From Excoecaria cochinchinensis (taxonomy: Eukaryota > Streptophyta > Magnoliopsida > Malpighiales > Euphorbiaceae): a DNA stretch of 64,000 bases. Location of the stretch: the NCBI GenBank assembly GCA_947683425.1, contig CANTUQ010000106.1:2566001-2630000 (forward strand). The letters run 5' to 3'. The position numbers and the translations under genes were made by a program. Below, one piece after another: positions 11,301 to 22,945 of the stretch (its first letter is position 1; every line of letters starts with the position of its first letter). The notes below the pieces were generated by a model. It was not told the DNA's origin. It did not search any database and saw only the letters and a program-made list of their open reading frames with translations.

Positions 11301-13740
11301 GTCCTTCTTCCTGTGTGTTTTCTTCTTCACTTTCTTGCTCCACAGCTGCAATCACTTCCTCATCTTCCAAATTTTCATTCTCCAAAAATTTCAGTAAATC
11401 CTCATTCACCGGATCAGCTTCTAACATTTCCTCTTTCACCTCTTCTACACACTTGTCTATTGTATCCACAGAATAAGCAGATTCTTCTATATCATCTGAC
11501 GGATACCTTTGAGCTTTGTTCATATCAACAACTAATTTTTCATCATTGAATCTCAAGGTAACAGTTTGCCCATGCACATCAATCAAAGCTTTTGCGGTGT
11601 TTAAAAATGGTCTCCCCACAATAAGTGGTACTTTCCTGTCCTCTTCCATTTTCATCACCACAAAGTTTACTGGAAAAATAAACTTCCCCACTTTCACTAA
11701 CAAGTCCTCTATCACTCCCTTGGGTCGCCTCACCGACCTATCCGCAAGTTGGAGTCTCATTCCCGTCTCCTTAAGATCACTAAGATTCAGCTTCCTGCAA
11801 ATAGAATAAGGCATTAGATTTATGCTTGCACCTAAATCACACAAAGCATTACCATAAAAATTTTCACCAATAGCACAAGGTACAGTGAAGCTACCTGGAT
11901 CTTCCAATTTCTCAGGGATCTTGTTCATGATTATAGCACTGCAATTTTCTGTTAGTTGAACAGTTCCATGCCCTTCTAATTTCTTTTTATTAGAACATAG
12001 TTCTTTCATAAATTTAGCATAGTTGGGCATATGAGCTAAAGCTTCAGCAAATGGTAAATTAATGTGTAATTTCTTAAACATTTCTATAAACCTAGCTTTT
12101 TGCTCATTTTTCTTTTCTTGTCTAGCAACAGCAGGAAATGGCAGTCTATTTATATCGAGATCCTCTACCCTTGGATTCACTATACTCTTACCTTTATCCT
12201 TTTTAGGAGCATTTTCATTCATTTCTATATTAGAGTTAGAATTACTTACCGTCCGTGTTGGCTCCTCCTTTTCTGATGAAGAAATTTTACCTTGATCTTC
12301 TCTTTGTGCCACGTCCTTTCCACTTCGCAGTGTAATTGCTTTTGCTTCCTCTTTTGGATTTCTATCCACATTTGATGGAAATGTTCCTGGTTGCCTTTGG
12401 GACACAGAATTTGCAAGCTGTCCCAATTGAGTTTCCAGATTTCTCATAGAAGCATCTTGGTTTCGGTTCCACTGCTCTTGAGATTTCCACCTAGCCTCTT
12501 GATTTGTCATGAATTGCTGCTGACTGTTTATGAAGCTAGCCACCATATCCTCAAGGTTTGGCTTTTTCTCTTGCATAGGTGGTCTAGGTTGGTATCCCGG
12601 TGGATGGTATGTTTGAGCTTGTGGTTGATTGAAGTTTTGTCCATGGTTGTGATGGGGTGGATATGGCATTTGGTATTGGTTGGATGATTGGGGTTGGTAT
12701 GAATGTCCTTGATTGTGCTGAGTACTTTGGTTGAAAGGTGGTCTTGTTGGTGGGTGAGAGGATGAGGCATTATGATTTCCATCTTTCCAAGCAAAATTCG
12801 GGTGATTTCTCCAGCCCGGGTTGTATGAGTTACTATAAGGGTCACTCCTTCGATAATCCCCTACAGCATTAACATTTCCCATTGCTGCACTCTCTTGAGC
12901 ATATTGCCCACTTTCATACCACTCATCTTCTTGAGAAACAGAAGCTACATTTTTCACCCTTAAGTTTTTCATCTCGTTCTGCATTGACTCCACCTGTGCC
13001 CTCAGCATTGACACTTCATCTACACTATGTATTCCTTGTCTCCTTGGGACTGATCTAGGATTGGCCCACTGAGCGTCATTTGCTGCCATTTCATCCAGCA
13101 GCTGGAATGCTTCTTCTGGTATCCTATTCATAAAAGAACCTCCTGATGATGCATCCAACAAAGATTTTGTTTGTGGTGAAATACCAGAATAAAATTGTTG
13201 CATCAGATGGTAGATTGGTATTTCATGATGCGGACAGCTTCTTAACAATCTTCTAAATCTTTCCCAAGCCTCATAAAAAGGCTCATCACTCATTTGGCTA
13301 AATTGAAAAATGCTGTTGCGAATATTTGCTGTTTTTTTAGGTGGGAAAAATTTCATCAGAAACCTTTCTTGCAATTGATCCCACGATGTAATTGACTGTC
13401 TTGGTAACATTTGCAGCCATTCCCTTGCCTTTCCAATCAAGGTGAAAGGAAATAATTTCAGTCTTACAGCATCAGGTGTCACTCCTGGAATCTGCACTGT
13501 GTCACTAATCTCCAAAAATAAATCCAGGTGTTGTGCAGGATCTTCCACTTCTGATCCAGAAAATTGATTTCTTTGCACCATGTTGATAGTTGCTGGTTTC
13601 AATTCAAATTGTACTCCTCTTGGCAGCACAATTGTCCTATGGTCTTCAGTCCATCTAGGCACAGTATAGTCCCTTATCGTTCGCTGCCTAGGGACTTCTC
13701 CTCCGTAATTTCTTTGTACCTCTTCTTGTGCCCTTGGCAC
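8376..13740 (-). pseudogene. Athila A gag-pol polyprotein, one frameshift in integrase
   Basis: An uninterrupted 1590-codon frame (13740 to 8968), then a frameshift at a T-run (about 9028-9034) into a 214-codon frame (9020 to 8376). In order: Gag (PATINMVQRNQFSG near residue 50; gag core to about 215), Asn/Gln/Pro-rich linker, aspartic protease with DLGAS (about 633), RT (about 910-1100; active site FMDD, about 1067), RNase H (CDASDFAVG, about 1213), integrase zinc domain H...H...CDRC (about 1400-1465), catalytic core with DFMGPF and SDGGRHF (about 1492-1555); the QANGQVE glutamate and the C-terminal domain are in the second frame. The first Met is not native: the N-terminal roughly 50 residues seen in Athila B were lost at the rearranged LTR junction. 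Confidence 0.92.
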
Positions 13741-13753
13741 TTGTTCATTCTCG

Positions 13754-13824
13754 TGGTCTTAATTATATTCCACTATATTACTTGCCGATTCAGTACACTT
13801 GCTGAGTACCCGTCAAGTTTTTGG
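13754..13824 (+). other. Inverted 71-bp fragment of the 5' LTR/leader junction of Athila A
   Basis: This segment is the reverse complement of the first 62 bp of the LTR (as at 3198-3259) plus the adjoining leader bases CCAAAAACT. Flanking material is missing: 42 bp of LTR (equivalent to 3260-3301), the PBS and the start of gag. It is an inversion with deletions on both sides, after integration because the TSD is intact. Confidence 0.88.
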
Positions 13825-15315
13825 CAATTAATTGTATGCTAAAGAATTCCCAATATTTTTTTGATGTGGTGATTGTTTAACTCAGAAAAATCAATAATCT
13901 AACTGATGATATTAATATCTAAGAATATTAACGAAATAATAATACAACAATTTGATAAAATGACTAAGAGATCTTGCTAAGGAATACCCATTCTCCCCAA
14001 TAATATCATGTGAATAATTGATTCAACAAATTCATATACAATCAGTGAATAATCTAGCCTGTACCATAGCTTGCCTTTCGGATCCAGCTTCTCTAAAATA
14101 TGCACTTACCAATCCGGTTTCAGCACATAAATTAGCATTATTACAGATCTTAAGTTCTAAGTTAAATAATCTTACCATTACGGATTCAGATATCAAACTC
14201 ATTTATCTTCCACCATTCTGAACCTATTGAAATAAACATTCACAGATTTTAACTACCAATTTGGATTCATCAAATCAATGAAAGTTGATTAAAATAGAAC
14301 AGAACATGTGTACGTATTTATGGGCTAATTGCAATCAAAGTTTATCTTGGTAGATCTCCCCTTAACTTGCATTCAAACCAGCAACAACAAATAAAATCAG
14401 AGAATGTAAAACTGAAGTATATGCATAATACAATCCATACAAAATTATTCACATGATTTACTGGGGAATTAAGGCATCCCCTAACAAGAAATAAAATTAC
14501 TCACTCATATTTGAAATAAAGACTGAATTAAATAGAGAGAAATTGATATTACCCATTTGAATCTGAAAATGAAATTCGTACAATAATAAAATTGATGTTC
14601 TTCCCGTTTGATCTATTCTCAAAACTTCAAAAATAAATAAGAAAATCTCCCTTTATTCCCCTCAGAATTAAAATAACCACAGCTTACATTAAAATTCTAA
14701 GATGATATTTTTAAAATCTAACTCTCAAGTTGCAGAAAAAATCTTCTTTTTTTTCATTCCAGAAAAATCCCATCGACCCCTTTCCAATCTAACTTCAGTC
14801 CCTAAATAACCGTTCAAAGTTCAAAGTCAAAAAGTGGCCTTCAGAGTCTTTGATTTTGTGCAGATTTGGTTCAAAACTCTGTTACACGGCGGTATGATAG
14901 TCTCTAACCGCCGTGTAACATGCCTCTGGTCAATAATCTTGACATTTTGCTCCCTTGTCCAGTGCCGCAATTTCTGGAAATTTTACGCCTCACACGGCGG
15001 TATGAGACTTCCATACCGCCGTGTGACAACTTACGTAAGGGATGATTCTCGTGGTACACGGCGGTATGATTCTTCCTTACCGCCGTGTACTGCCCTTCTG
15101 ATGCTCTCTTTTATTTGCGTTTCACACAGCGGTGAGGAAGAACCTTACCGCCGTGTAAGATACCTAAAAATGCTCAAAAATAACACAAAATCTCACTTTA
15201 GTATATCAGACAACATCTAATAAAATTTTAACAAGAATATACTGAAATAGGAACTTCTAAACTCAATAGCAAGCTAGAAATTTATATAAAAACAACATTT
15301 AATTTAAACTTATCA
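13825..15315 (-). repeat. Right (5') LTR of Athila A, collinear part
   Basis: Matches 3302-4792 with no net length change (1491 bp each). It contains palindrome array A3 at 14881-15156. The remaining 5' portion is inverted or deleted (see 13754-13824). No coding content. Confidence 0.93.
14881..15156. repeat. Palindrome array A3 (4 units) in the right LTR of Athila A
   Basis: Units 14881-14919, 14990-15026, 15054-15090 and 15124-15156, the counterparts of A1. Two of the few differences between the LTRs hit an arm: 4538 (A) versus 15061 (G), and 15128 (A) versus 4605 (G). Confidence 0.95.
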
Positions 15316-15320
15316 GTAGT

Positions 15321-15736
15321 TACCGTCAATTTGTCGACGTGTTAACCCTCGTCATTTTAGCATCTTACCTGTGCGATTTTAGCCTCCTAAAGTCTTCCGT
15401 TGATTGCCTGCTGAGAGGTCTTTGGTTGATTTTTGGATTGGTGTTTTGATTAATGTCGTCACTCGCCTTTTGTCAGTGTCTGCATCGAATCTCTTTTACC
15501 GTAAAATTGGAAAGCTAAATATGCAGAAAAAATAGTGAGCTTGCAAGTGAAATGCATGAGTTATGCAGGACCAAAATTCATCCAAGTGATTTTGGAGAAG
15601 ATAACGGGACTGGTCGCAATCCGTGGTAGGATCGATGCCCTTTAAAGGATGGTTGGATCTTTCCCAAAAATGATTGTCTCCTGGAGGATTTTTGCTAATT
15701 GGTAGATTAGTTCCCTAAGAGATCCTTGGATGTTTT
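15321..15736 (-). other. Ogre-type internal sequence between Athila A and the minisatellite
   Basis: About 400 bp without recognisable coding or structural content; part of the 3' half of the Ogre/Tat-type element. Confidence 0.5.
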
Positions 15737-17262
15737 GCCTCTTAAGAGGACTTAGGGAATTATCTCTTAAGAGGACTTGGAAATTGCCTCTTAAGAGGAC
15801 TTGGAGATTGCTTCTTAAGAGGACTTAGGAAATTTCCTCTTAAGAGGACTTGGAAATTGCCTCTTAAGAGGGCTTAAAAATTGCCGCTTAAGAGGATTTA
15901 GGGAATTGCCTCTTAAGAGGACTTGGAGATTGTCTCTTAAGAGGACTTGGAAATTACCTCTTAAGAGGACTTAGAGATTGCCTCTTAAGAGGACTTGGAA
16001 ATTTCCTCTTAAGAGGACTTGGAAATTGCCTCTTAAGAGGACATAGGGAATTACCTCTTAAGAGAATTTAGGGAATTTCCTTCTAAGAGGACTTAGGGAA
16101 TTACCTCTTAAGAGGACTTGGAGATTTTCTCTTAAGAGGACTTAGGAAATTGCCTCTTAAGAGAACTTAGAAATTGCCTCTTAAGAGGACTTAGGAAATT
16201 GCCTCTTAAGAGAACTTAGAAATTGCCTCTTAAGAGGACTTAGAAATTGCCTCTTAAGAGAACTTAGGGAATTGCCTCTTGGAATTGGCTCTTAAGAGGA
16301 CTTGGAAATTACCTCTTAAGAGGACTTGAAAATTGCCTCTTAATAGGACTTAGGGAATTGCCTCTTAAGAGGACATAGAGAATTGTCTCTTAAGAGAATT
16401 TAGGGAATTGCCTCCTAAGAGGACTTGGGGAATTGCCTCCTAAGAGGACTTGGAGATTGCCTCTTAAGAGGACTTGAAAATTGCCTCTTAAGAGGACTTA
16501 GGGAATTGCCTCTTAAGAGGACTTGGAAATTGCCTCTTAAGAGGACTTAGAGACTGCCTCTTAAGAGGACTTAGGGAATTGCCTCTTAAGAGGATTTGGG
16601 GAATTGCCTCATAAGAAGACTTGGAGATTGCCTCTTAAGAGGACTTGGAAATTGCCTCTTAAGATGACTTGGAAATTACCTTTTAAGAGGACTTAGGGAA
16701 TTGCCTTTTAAGAGGACTTGGAGATTGCCTCCTAAGAGGACTTGGAAATTTGCCTCTTAAGAGGACTTGGAGATTGCCTCTTAAGAGGACTTAGTGAATT
16801 AAGAGGACTTGAAAATTGCCTCTTAAGAGGACTTAGAGAATTGCCTCTTAAGAGGACTTAGAAATTGCCTCTTAAGAGGACTTAGAGACTGCCTCTTAAG
16901 AGGACTTGGAGACTGCCTTTTAAGAGGACTTAGGGAATTGCCTCTTAAGAGGATTTGGGGAATTGCCTCTTAAGAGGACTTGAAAATTGCCTCTTAAAAT
17001 GACTTAGAAATTGCCTTTTAAGAGGACTTAGGGAATTGCCTTTTAAGAGGACTTGGAGATTTCCTCCTAAGAGGACTTGGAAATTGCCTCTTAAGAGGAC
17101 TTAGGGAATTGCCTTTTAAGAGGACTTAGGGAATTGTCTTTTAAGAGGACTTGGAAATTGCCTCTTAAGAGTACTTAGGGCATTGCCTCTTAAGAGGACT
17201 TAGAAATTGCCTCTTAAGAGGACTTAGGGAATAGCCTCTGAAGAGGACTTGGGGGATTGACC
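15737..17262. repeat. Minisatellite, about 60 copies of a 24-25 bp unit with a palindromic core
   Basis: The unit is CCTCTTAAGAGG followed by ACTTRGRAATTG-like sequence; the 12-bp core is a perfect palindrome. Units differ by substitutions and 1-2 bp length changes (AAATTG against GGGAATTG). Tat-lineage elements are known for tandem repeats in their 3' untranslated region, and this array lies downstream of the gag remnant in the sense (minus) direction, matching that location. Confidence 0.95.
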
Positions 17263-18536
17263 TCGGGTAGACTTCATCTTGGTCTGATCGCCTAGTACAG
17301 GCGAATGCCTATATTGTGTTGAAGTTTTCCTTGACTCGCTTTTGTGCACGTGGTCTTTATTTGGACTTTTCCTACAAAGTTGTGTGCAGAGGAATATGTA
17401 CAAAAGATTGTATGTGAAAAGTTATATGCAGATATTTGCAAAAGAATTGCATGACATGAAATGCATGCAAAAATGAATAGACCGTGTTCTGGGGGTGAAG
17501 AGTCCATTGAGGGTACGGCTTGGCCGCTCACATTGTTTGATCCCCTCAAAGACCTAGAAGAGTGTCGTCTTGGCTTAAGAATTCTGAGCCATAATTTTTT
17601 CAAAGATAACTAACCCGTGCGCATCTTTGCCCCCTGGTCAATGAGCATTTTGCCCCCAAGACCTTAACTCGTGTCCTGAATTATGCATTATCTGCTTGAA
17701 GGGATATTATTTGGACTGCCTTATCCCTCCATATACTGTTGGTCATTAATTAAAGGTAGTGCGTCCCTTATGGATTTTCACACTAGCTTTTTTTAGCTGG
17801 AAATGCGTCCCTTTTGGGATTTTCACATAACCCTGTGCCTCAATTTTTTACCTGGAATGGACCCAACCCAATCCAGCGGTTTCTTTTTTTTTTTTTTGAA
17901 GGACAGACTGCCTATTTCTAAGTTTTCATCCTATCCTTTTGCCTAACTTTTTCTTAGAGAGCCAATTACGGTTTTTATCTCTAATAGTTTTTTTTAATTG
18001 TAATTGGGTCTGAAGATGTTATTGGAGATCCCTTAAGGGTGACCTACATGTGCTTACATCCTAGATCGTGGTTGCATGAGCTTGATTGTCCTCATGAAGA
18101 TGCTATAGGTTTGGCTTCAGAATTGATGGTAGGATGAATTGGCCGAAGCATTTGAGTAGTGAGAGTAGAAAAGAGTAGACAACAATAATGTGCTAGTTTT
18201 ACACCGGAACTAGACAACTTTAAAAATGCAAAATGAACTGTTCTGATCATATCAACATATCATTACATAAATGCATACGTTTTAGTTTGATTTCATGACA
18301 CATGATCATTATTTGGTATTAATCTCAAAAATACAAAATCTCATATAATCTCGAGATAGATCCTGAAATCATCAAACTCTTGTTATCAATTTGCCCTCTC
18401 GGGTTTTCGTGATTGAAGATTTTCTCTTAGCCCTTAATTTTTACCTAGGATGCTTTCTCTTTTTTGTTTGTTTTTTTTGGAAGCAGATTCTAGATGCAAC
18501 ATTGGGGACGAGACTCAACCCAAATGCATAAACGCA
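17263..18536 (-). other. Ogre-type internal non-coding region
   Basis: No supportable gene. Short ORFs (for example 17292-17603, minus) have no recognised motif. It contains short poly-T stretches (17881-17900, 18470) and a twice-used block GCGTCCCTT.TGG.ATTTTCACA near 17760-17830. Confidence 0.5.
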
Positions 18537-19400
18537 CTCATGACTCCCCGCTTGAAGCCCAAGAAACACCATATGCCTCTTCTTACGTATCAAACATTAT
18601 TAGAAGGTCATATCTGCTAATTAGATATGACTAAAACAAGAATCAAAAGGTCTTACTTCAGTTGCCATGTTAGGCTTAGGTAGATGTCTATCAAAGGAGG
18701 ATCAGGTTGCTAGAGAAAAAAATGGCCGCAATATTTATTTGACTGATGGGAAAACCATTCTCAACTCAATTGCATACTATAAAGGTGTTCAATTGCATAC
18801 TATAAAAGGTGTTATTGAATTTGGGCTTGATAATACTTTAGCTTATCAAGATCAGAATAACAATTAAGTTAAAAAGATAACCATTAAAACCCGTCAAGTG
18901 GTTATTATCTTGAGCTCTACTTCTTTTTTCCTTCTTTCTCTTTTTTTTCCCTTTTCTTTTTTTTTCTTTTTCTTTTTTTTTTTTTGCTTATGTCTCTGAC
19001 TATGCAGAGTTTGTGAATAACTAAACCCTTTTCCTGAAGTGTAAACTCATCTTTATCAGGGTAATTTTTGATAGCCCAAAGAATTATCAATGATGTACAT
19101 CCACTCTCATTAGAGCGGCCATTCTTCTAGGGGGAGAAAAAAATTATTTTAGGTGAAGAGTAGTTTCAATATGTGTAACAATAAAATCAGTACGCATTTA
19201 GCATACCAGCATGAAGGCTCAAAGGGCTAGCAAACGATTGCGAAATAAAGGTAGAAAATAGTCATTTAGAGAGCTATACAAAGAAGGGCTGCCTAAATTA
19301 TTTTCTAGGTTCTGTCTTATCTAGGGATCGCTTTGACATGTAATCAGAAAAGTTCTAGTACTCTTAGTGAGTTTTCATCAAATCCCCTAATTGCAACTAG
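18537..19400 (-). other. Module resembling the Athila 3' non-coding region
   Basis: Blocks in the same order and orientation as in Athila A (5100-5950) and B (25960-27540): AAACACCATATGCCTCTTCTTACG, then AATCAAAAGGTCTTAC...CATGTTAGG, a poly-T/pyrimidine tract (18925-18985), GCGGCCATTCTTCTAG, and GTACGCATTTAGCATACCAG...GGGCTAGCAA. Similarity is partial. Either a shared 3' module of these lineages or an old Athila fragment inside the Ogre-type element. Confidence 0.55.
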
Positions 19401-19861
19401 TTTTTTTTTTCTTTTTACTCTCTATTTTTATCTTCCTTTTTATTTCAATCTCTCAGAATTTTTCTCTCTTCAAGAGTTATATCAGATGCTATGAAGATTT
19501 TCTTTGGATTTTCCAAAGTTTCGAGATTAAATACGGTCATATTAATTGAATTAATGTCAAAGCGAATGCATCACGATCATGTGAAACGAAATCATTAGAA
19601 ATATCATGCAAATAAGTAAAATTGCTCATCTTATTAAAATTGCAAACATTATCATAAGGAGTTTTTGGAATAAAAAGAACAAAGCACCTAAAAAACATTA
19701 TCTTCTTCTCCACTCTCACGGGTGATAGCGACGCACTCATCTCTAAATAGCTCTTGTAACATATGCTGCTCGGGTAGACCAGCCTCGATCATATACATGG
19801 TGGAGGGACTGCATTATAGCCTGCCTTCCTCCTTTTCCTCTCTTTTCTCAGGATCCGTGAT
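19401..19861 (-). other. Ogre-type internal sequence between 3' module and gag remnant
   Basis: AT-rich, no domain recognised. Pol would be expected here in a complete element but no protease, RT or integrase motif is present. Confidence 0.5.
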
Positions 19862-20518
19862 CTATTTGGAGTCAATAAAATCTTGGATCTTGTTCTTCAA
19901 AGTTCGACAATAATCCGTCAGGTGCCCAATGTGCTGATGGTAGGTGCAGTACTGATTATCTTTGTGCCCTGGCTGTCCCTGATTCATGGCTGGCCTGGGA
20001 GGTAATGGTCGCAGCTTACCCTCCTTTGTCAATCTCTCCAATACCCAGGATAGAGGGCAGCCGAAATTTGAAAAGTGCCTTTGATTCATTTTCGTGTTTG
20101 GCACTTCTATCCTCTTAACATTGCCTTCACTGTTGTTGTGGATACCTAATCTTTCATTTTTTAGAGTATGCGTCATCGCTGGGTTTCCACCCTCTTCAGG
20201 CACTATGTTATATTCCAGAATAGGTCTCCCATTTCCTCCTTGCTCGACTGGTGAAACAAGTGGCGCCTCGCTTCTGGTCTCAAAAATAAACGGAAGCACT
20301 TGGTTAAGAGCTGTCGCCATAAGCTGAGCCTAAAGAACAAGCGACATGGCATCCATTCTTCCCTTGATCATGGCCAACAGCCTTTCTTCAAGCTCCTTGA
20401 ACCTTCTATCCATCTCTTGGGCAATTAAGGCACGAATCTCATCAATCTGTCGTGAAGGATCAGCCATTTCTAATGCCCGCGAATGTCCTGGTAATGATGC
20501 TAGATCTCTGTCCACCAA
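19862..20518 (-). pseudogene. Gag remnant of the Ogre/Tat-type element
   Basis: One frame of about 219 codons with a TAG stop near 20330. The N-terminal part is charged and helical (DPSRQIDEIRALIAQEMDRR). The C-terminal part has FSNFGCPLSWVLERL and a cysteine/histidine cluster C-x2-H-x3-GH-x4-C (CTYHQHIGHLTDYC) followed by LKNKIQDFID, typical of Tat-lineage Gag. The central Gag core seems to be missing, so the gene is internally deleted. Gag would form the virus-like particle; this copy cannot. It lies about 1 kb sense-downstream of the PBS. Confidence 0.75.
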
Positions 20519-21475
20519 CCCAACCTCTGAATTGCTCTTTAGACAACTATTGGGATCCCTAAACCCCCCAAGTAAATGGTCTATGATGGCTAAAAAAAAA
20601 TCAAAAGGTTAGAATGATGCATGTGATGCATGGAATAAACCTATGCACAAGATGACATATACACGTGAAAATTATATGCACAGAATGGAATGTACACACA
20701 CAAAAATGAAATGTATATATATTTTTTCTTTTTCGTACATGAACGACACGTAACGCATTAGCATGCTATGCAATAACCACAACCACAAGTAAGTAAGTAT
20801 ATCCTTCCAACCTTATCACTCCCACGCAGGAGGTCGTACAGTCTCTTTCCTAGGTGGCCTTAGCCCATGGGTCAGCGGGGAACCCAATGGGCACGTATGG
20901 TGTATTGTGAGAGACCAGCAGCATAACACTCTTAACTTAAAGCACATGTGTATGGTTTTTTGGCCATTATGTATTCGGACATTTCAAACAGACTAAACAT
21001 GGGCCCACCAGGGCATGAAAGCCTTTGATGAGTGTCCAATTAATATGTTCGAATTGGTTCAACATATAAGGGCCCACATGGCAAGCATCGTATTAAGGAG
21101 CATGTTACCTAGTAAAAGTTTCTATTTGCCGTTATATGAGTTTTGGTCAAGGGTGGTGTTACTTTAGGTTTACTCAAGCATGGTCCCTGCCAATGGGTCT
21201 AGCTCATCGTGAATATAACGACCGATCGGGTCTCTATTTGATATACCATTGATGGTATAAGGTTTGAGCTGGTGATTATCCTGAGTACTTCCCTACAATG
21301 AATGAAAGCAGAGTCGTGTTTCAGGAACGCACCGAGGTAAAATAAGGGACCAACTAGTATAGTATTAAGGCTTTAATGGATGCAATGCAATTTTTGAATA
21401 TAAATGAAATTTTTGATTCTTAAAAACTCAATTATAATTTTAACTTAATTCACTTTCGAAGCAAAGTTTCGATCG
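20519..21475 (-). other. Leader region of the Ogre/Tat-type element
   Basis: About 950 bp between PBS and gag with no coding content, consistent with the long 5' untranslated leader of this lineage. Confidence 0.5.
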
Positions 21476-21493
21476 TCCCCAGTGGAGTCGCCA
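21476..21493 (-). promoter_or_regulatory. tRNA-Arg-type primer binding site of the Ogre/Tat-type element
   Basis: The sense strand reads TGGCGACTCCACTGGGGA, starting TGG as expected for pairing with a tRNA CCA end and one base from the LTR border at 21495. This PBS type is characteristic of Ogre/Tat elements as I remember them. Confidence 0.85.
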
Positions 21494-21594
21494 CTGTAAC
21501 ACGCGATCCGAACCCATCCCGCTTTAAGGGTCCGATAAGGGTTTGCGTCTTTTGGTTTTGGGTAACACGAAATATTTTTGAATTCCTTACCTAA

Positions 21595-21963
21595 CACTAC
21601 AAAAAAAATTAAAATTAGCGACGGAAATTAGCGAATGCAATATTTTAGTCGCTAATTAGCGACTGATTAGCTACTGTTTTAAGTATTAGTCGCTAAAGTC
21701 AACTTTTTATTTTTTTTGTGACTAAATTTGCGACTGAAAAAAGAAACGGTCGCTAAAATTTGGCGGCAATTTATCGCGCCTTTTTGTGACTAATTTAGCG
21801 ATGAAATATTTAGTCGCTATTTTTTGCGACTAATTTAGCGATTAAAAATTAGTCGCTAAAATAGCGACAGCCATTTCAGTCGTTAAATTTGTAGGCAATT
21901 TTAGCTAATTGATTTAGCGACGGCCATTTTAGTCGCTAAATTTTTCATGCAATTTTAGCTAAT
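21595..21963. repeat. Left terminal and subterminal repeats of the CACTA element
   Basis: The TIR CACTACAAAAAAAA is followed by roughly a dozen copies of TTAGCGAC or its complement GTCGCTAA in both orientations. Such arrays bind transposase in CACTA elements (family knowledge). Confidence 0.9.
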
Positions 21964-22330
21964 ATGAATCTCTCACGGGCTAGAAATGGAAGACAAAAAA
22001 GGGAAAGAAAGAATGGGGGAAGAACAGGAAAGAGGGACCGAGAGAGAGGCCAACGGAGGGCAGCACCGGCAATGACCCGCGACCACCGCTGCAACTGCCA
22101 GCCTGCACCTTTGCCTCCGTCCAGCCACCGATCTCCGCTGCTTCTGCCCCGTTCGAGAGAGAGAAGCCAGAGATCTCCGCAGTCCTGTTCTGCATCGGAT
22201 CTGCCCCGCGTCGAGCCTCCTGTCGCCGACGAGCCTCGCAGCGCCGCCTCCTTGGATCTCCTTGCCGTGCCTCCTGGCCTCGCCGGCGCCTTCTCTCAGC
22301 TGTTGCCGCCATCATTGAAGATAGGTTTGT
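21964..22330 (+). pseudogene. GC-rich captured segment, probably a first exon
   Basis: A GC-rich block (about 22050-22310) in an AT-rich element, with open frames on both strands: a + strand ORF rich in Arg/Ser/Pro (21964-22344) and a minus ORF (22315-21980). The + strand ends with AAGATAGGTTTGT, a plausible exon/GT-intron boundary followed by T-rich sequence. I recognise no domain. It could be a captured 5' exon of an unknown gene or non-coding GC-rich leader. Confidence 0.35.
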
Positions 22331-22945
22331 ATCCTCAACTTTGAATTTGATTTTTGTCTTTCATTTTTTTTAGATTATTAATGAATATTGGTTGTGATTT
22401 TTGTTTCTGATTTTTGTAGATTATTAATGAATATGTGTTTGGCTGTGAAATTATTTTGTGATTTGGCTTTAGATTATCAGATGGAGCATGAATTTCTTAT
22501 GTGAATTATACCAGTGCCCAATCTATGTCTCTTTATTTGGACGAATCAGTTGCTCAATATGTTTTGCTGCTTTACATCAATGTTTGTTCTTTTCTTTTTG
22601 AAATTTTTGGGTATTAAATTATTAGTAATGGATGTATTTTAAGTTATTTGTTATAAATCATGATATTCTTTCTGATTGATACTTCCTAGATCTGGCACAT
22701 AGGTGTTAAGACCTGGAAAGTGAAGGAAACTAATAAACTATGTGCTTATGCATTCAATTCAATCTATGATTTCCAAAGTCCAAATTAGTACAAATGGTGC
22801 AATTAATTTGTTTCTAACAACCACCTGCATTTATCTTTAAGCACTGCAATAATAGGAGATGACATGACCTTGGACTAATTATTACTTTCTTAATATCTTC
22901 TACCCAATACTTGCTGATACAATTAATTCTTGTGCTTTGTTGTAG
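22331..22945 (+). other. Intron-like T-rich sequence in the CACTA element
   Basis: No coding content. It ends in TGTGCTTTGTTGTAG, a good 3' splice site for the AIR9-like exon starting at 22946. Confidence 0.5.

Larger units (their letters stand above)
3198..15315 (-). mobile_element. Athila A, Ty3/gypsy LTR retrotransposon (TSD GTAGT)
   Basis: The left LTR is 3198-4792 and the rearranged right LTR is 13754-15315, with TSD GTAGT at 3193-3197 and 15316-15320. Sense order on the minus strand is 5' LTR (damaged), gag-pol (13740 to 8376), palindrome array, env-like ORF1 (7772 to 6477), 3' non-coding region, PPT, 3' LTR. Gag, the DLGAS protease and the ORF1 downstream of pol are Athila-like. The collinear parts of the two LTRs are both 1491 bp with only a handful of substitutions, so insertion was recent. 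One frameshift, one stop and a lost PBS make this copy defective. Confidence 0.93.

Noticed and set aside
11153..11809. + strand ORFs opposite gag-pol
   Set aside because: Shadows of the minus-strand polyprotein, Ser/Phe/Leu-rich as expected for antisense frames.
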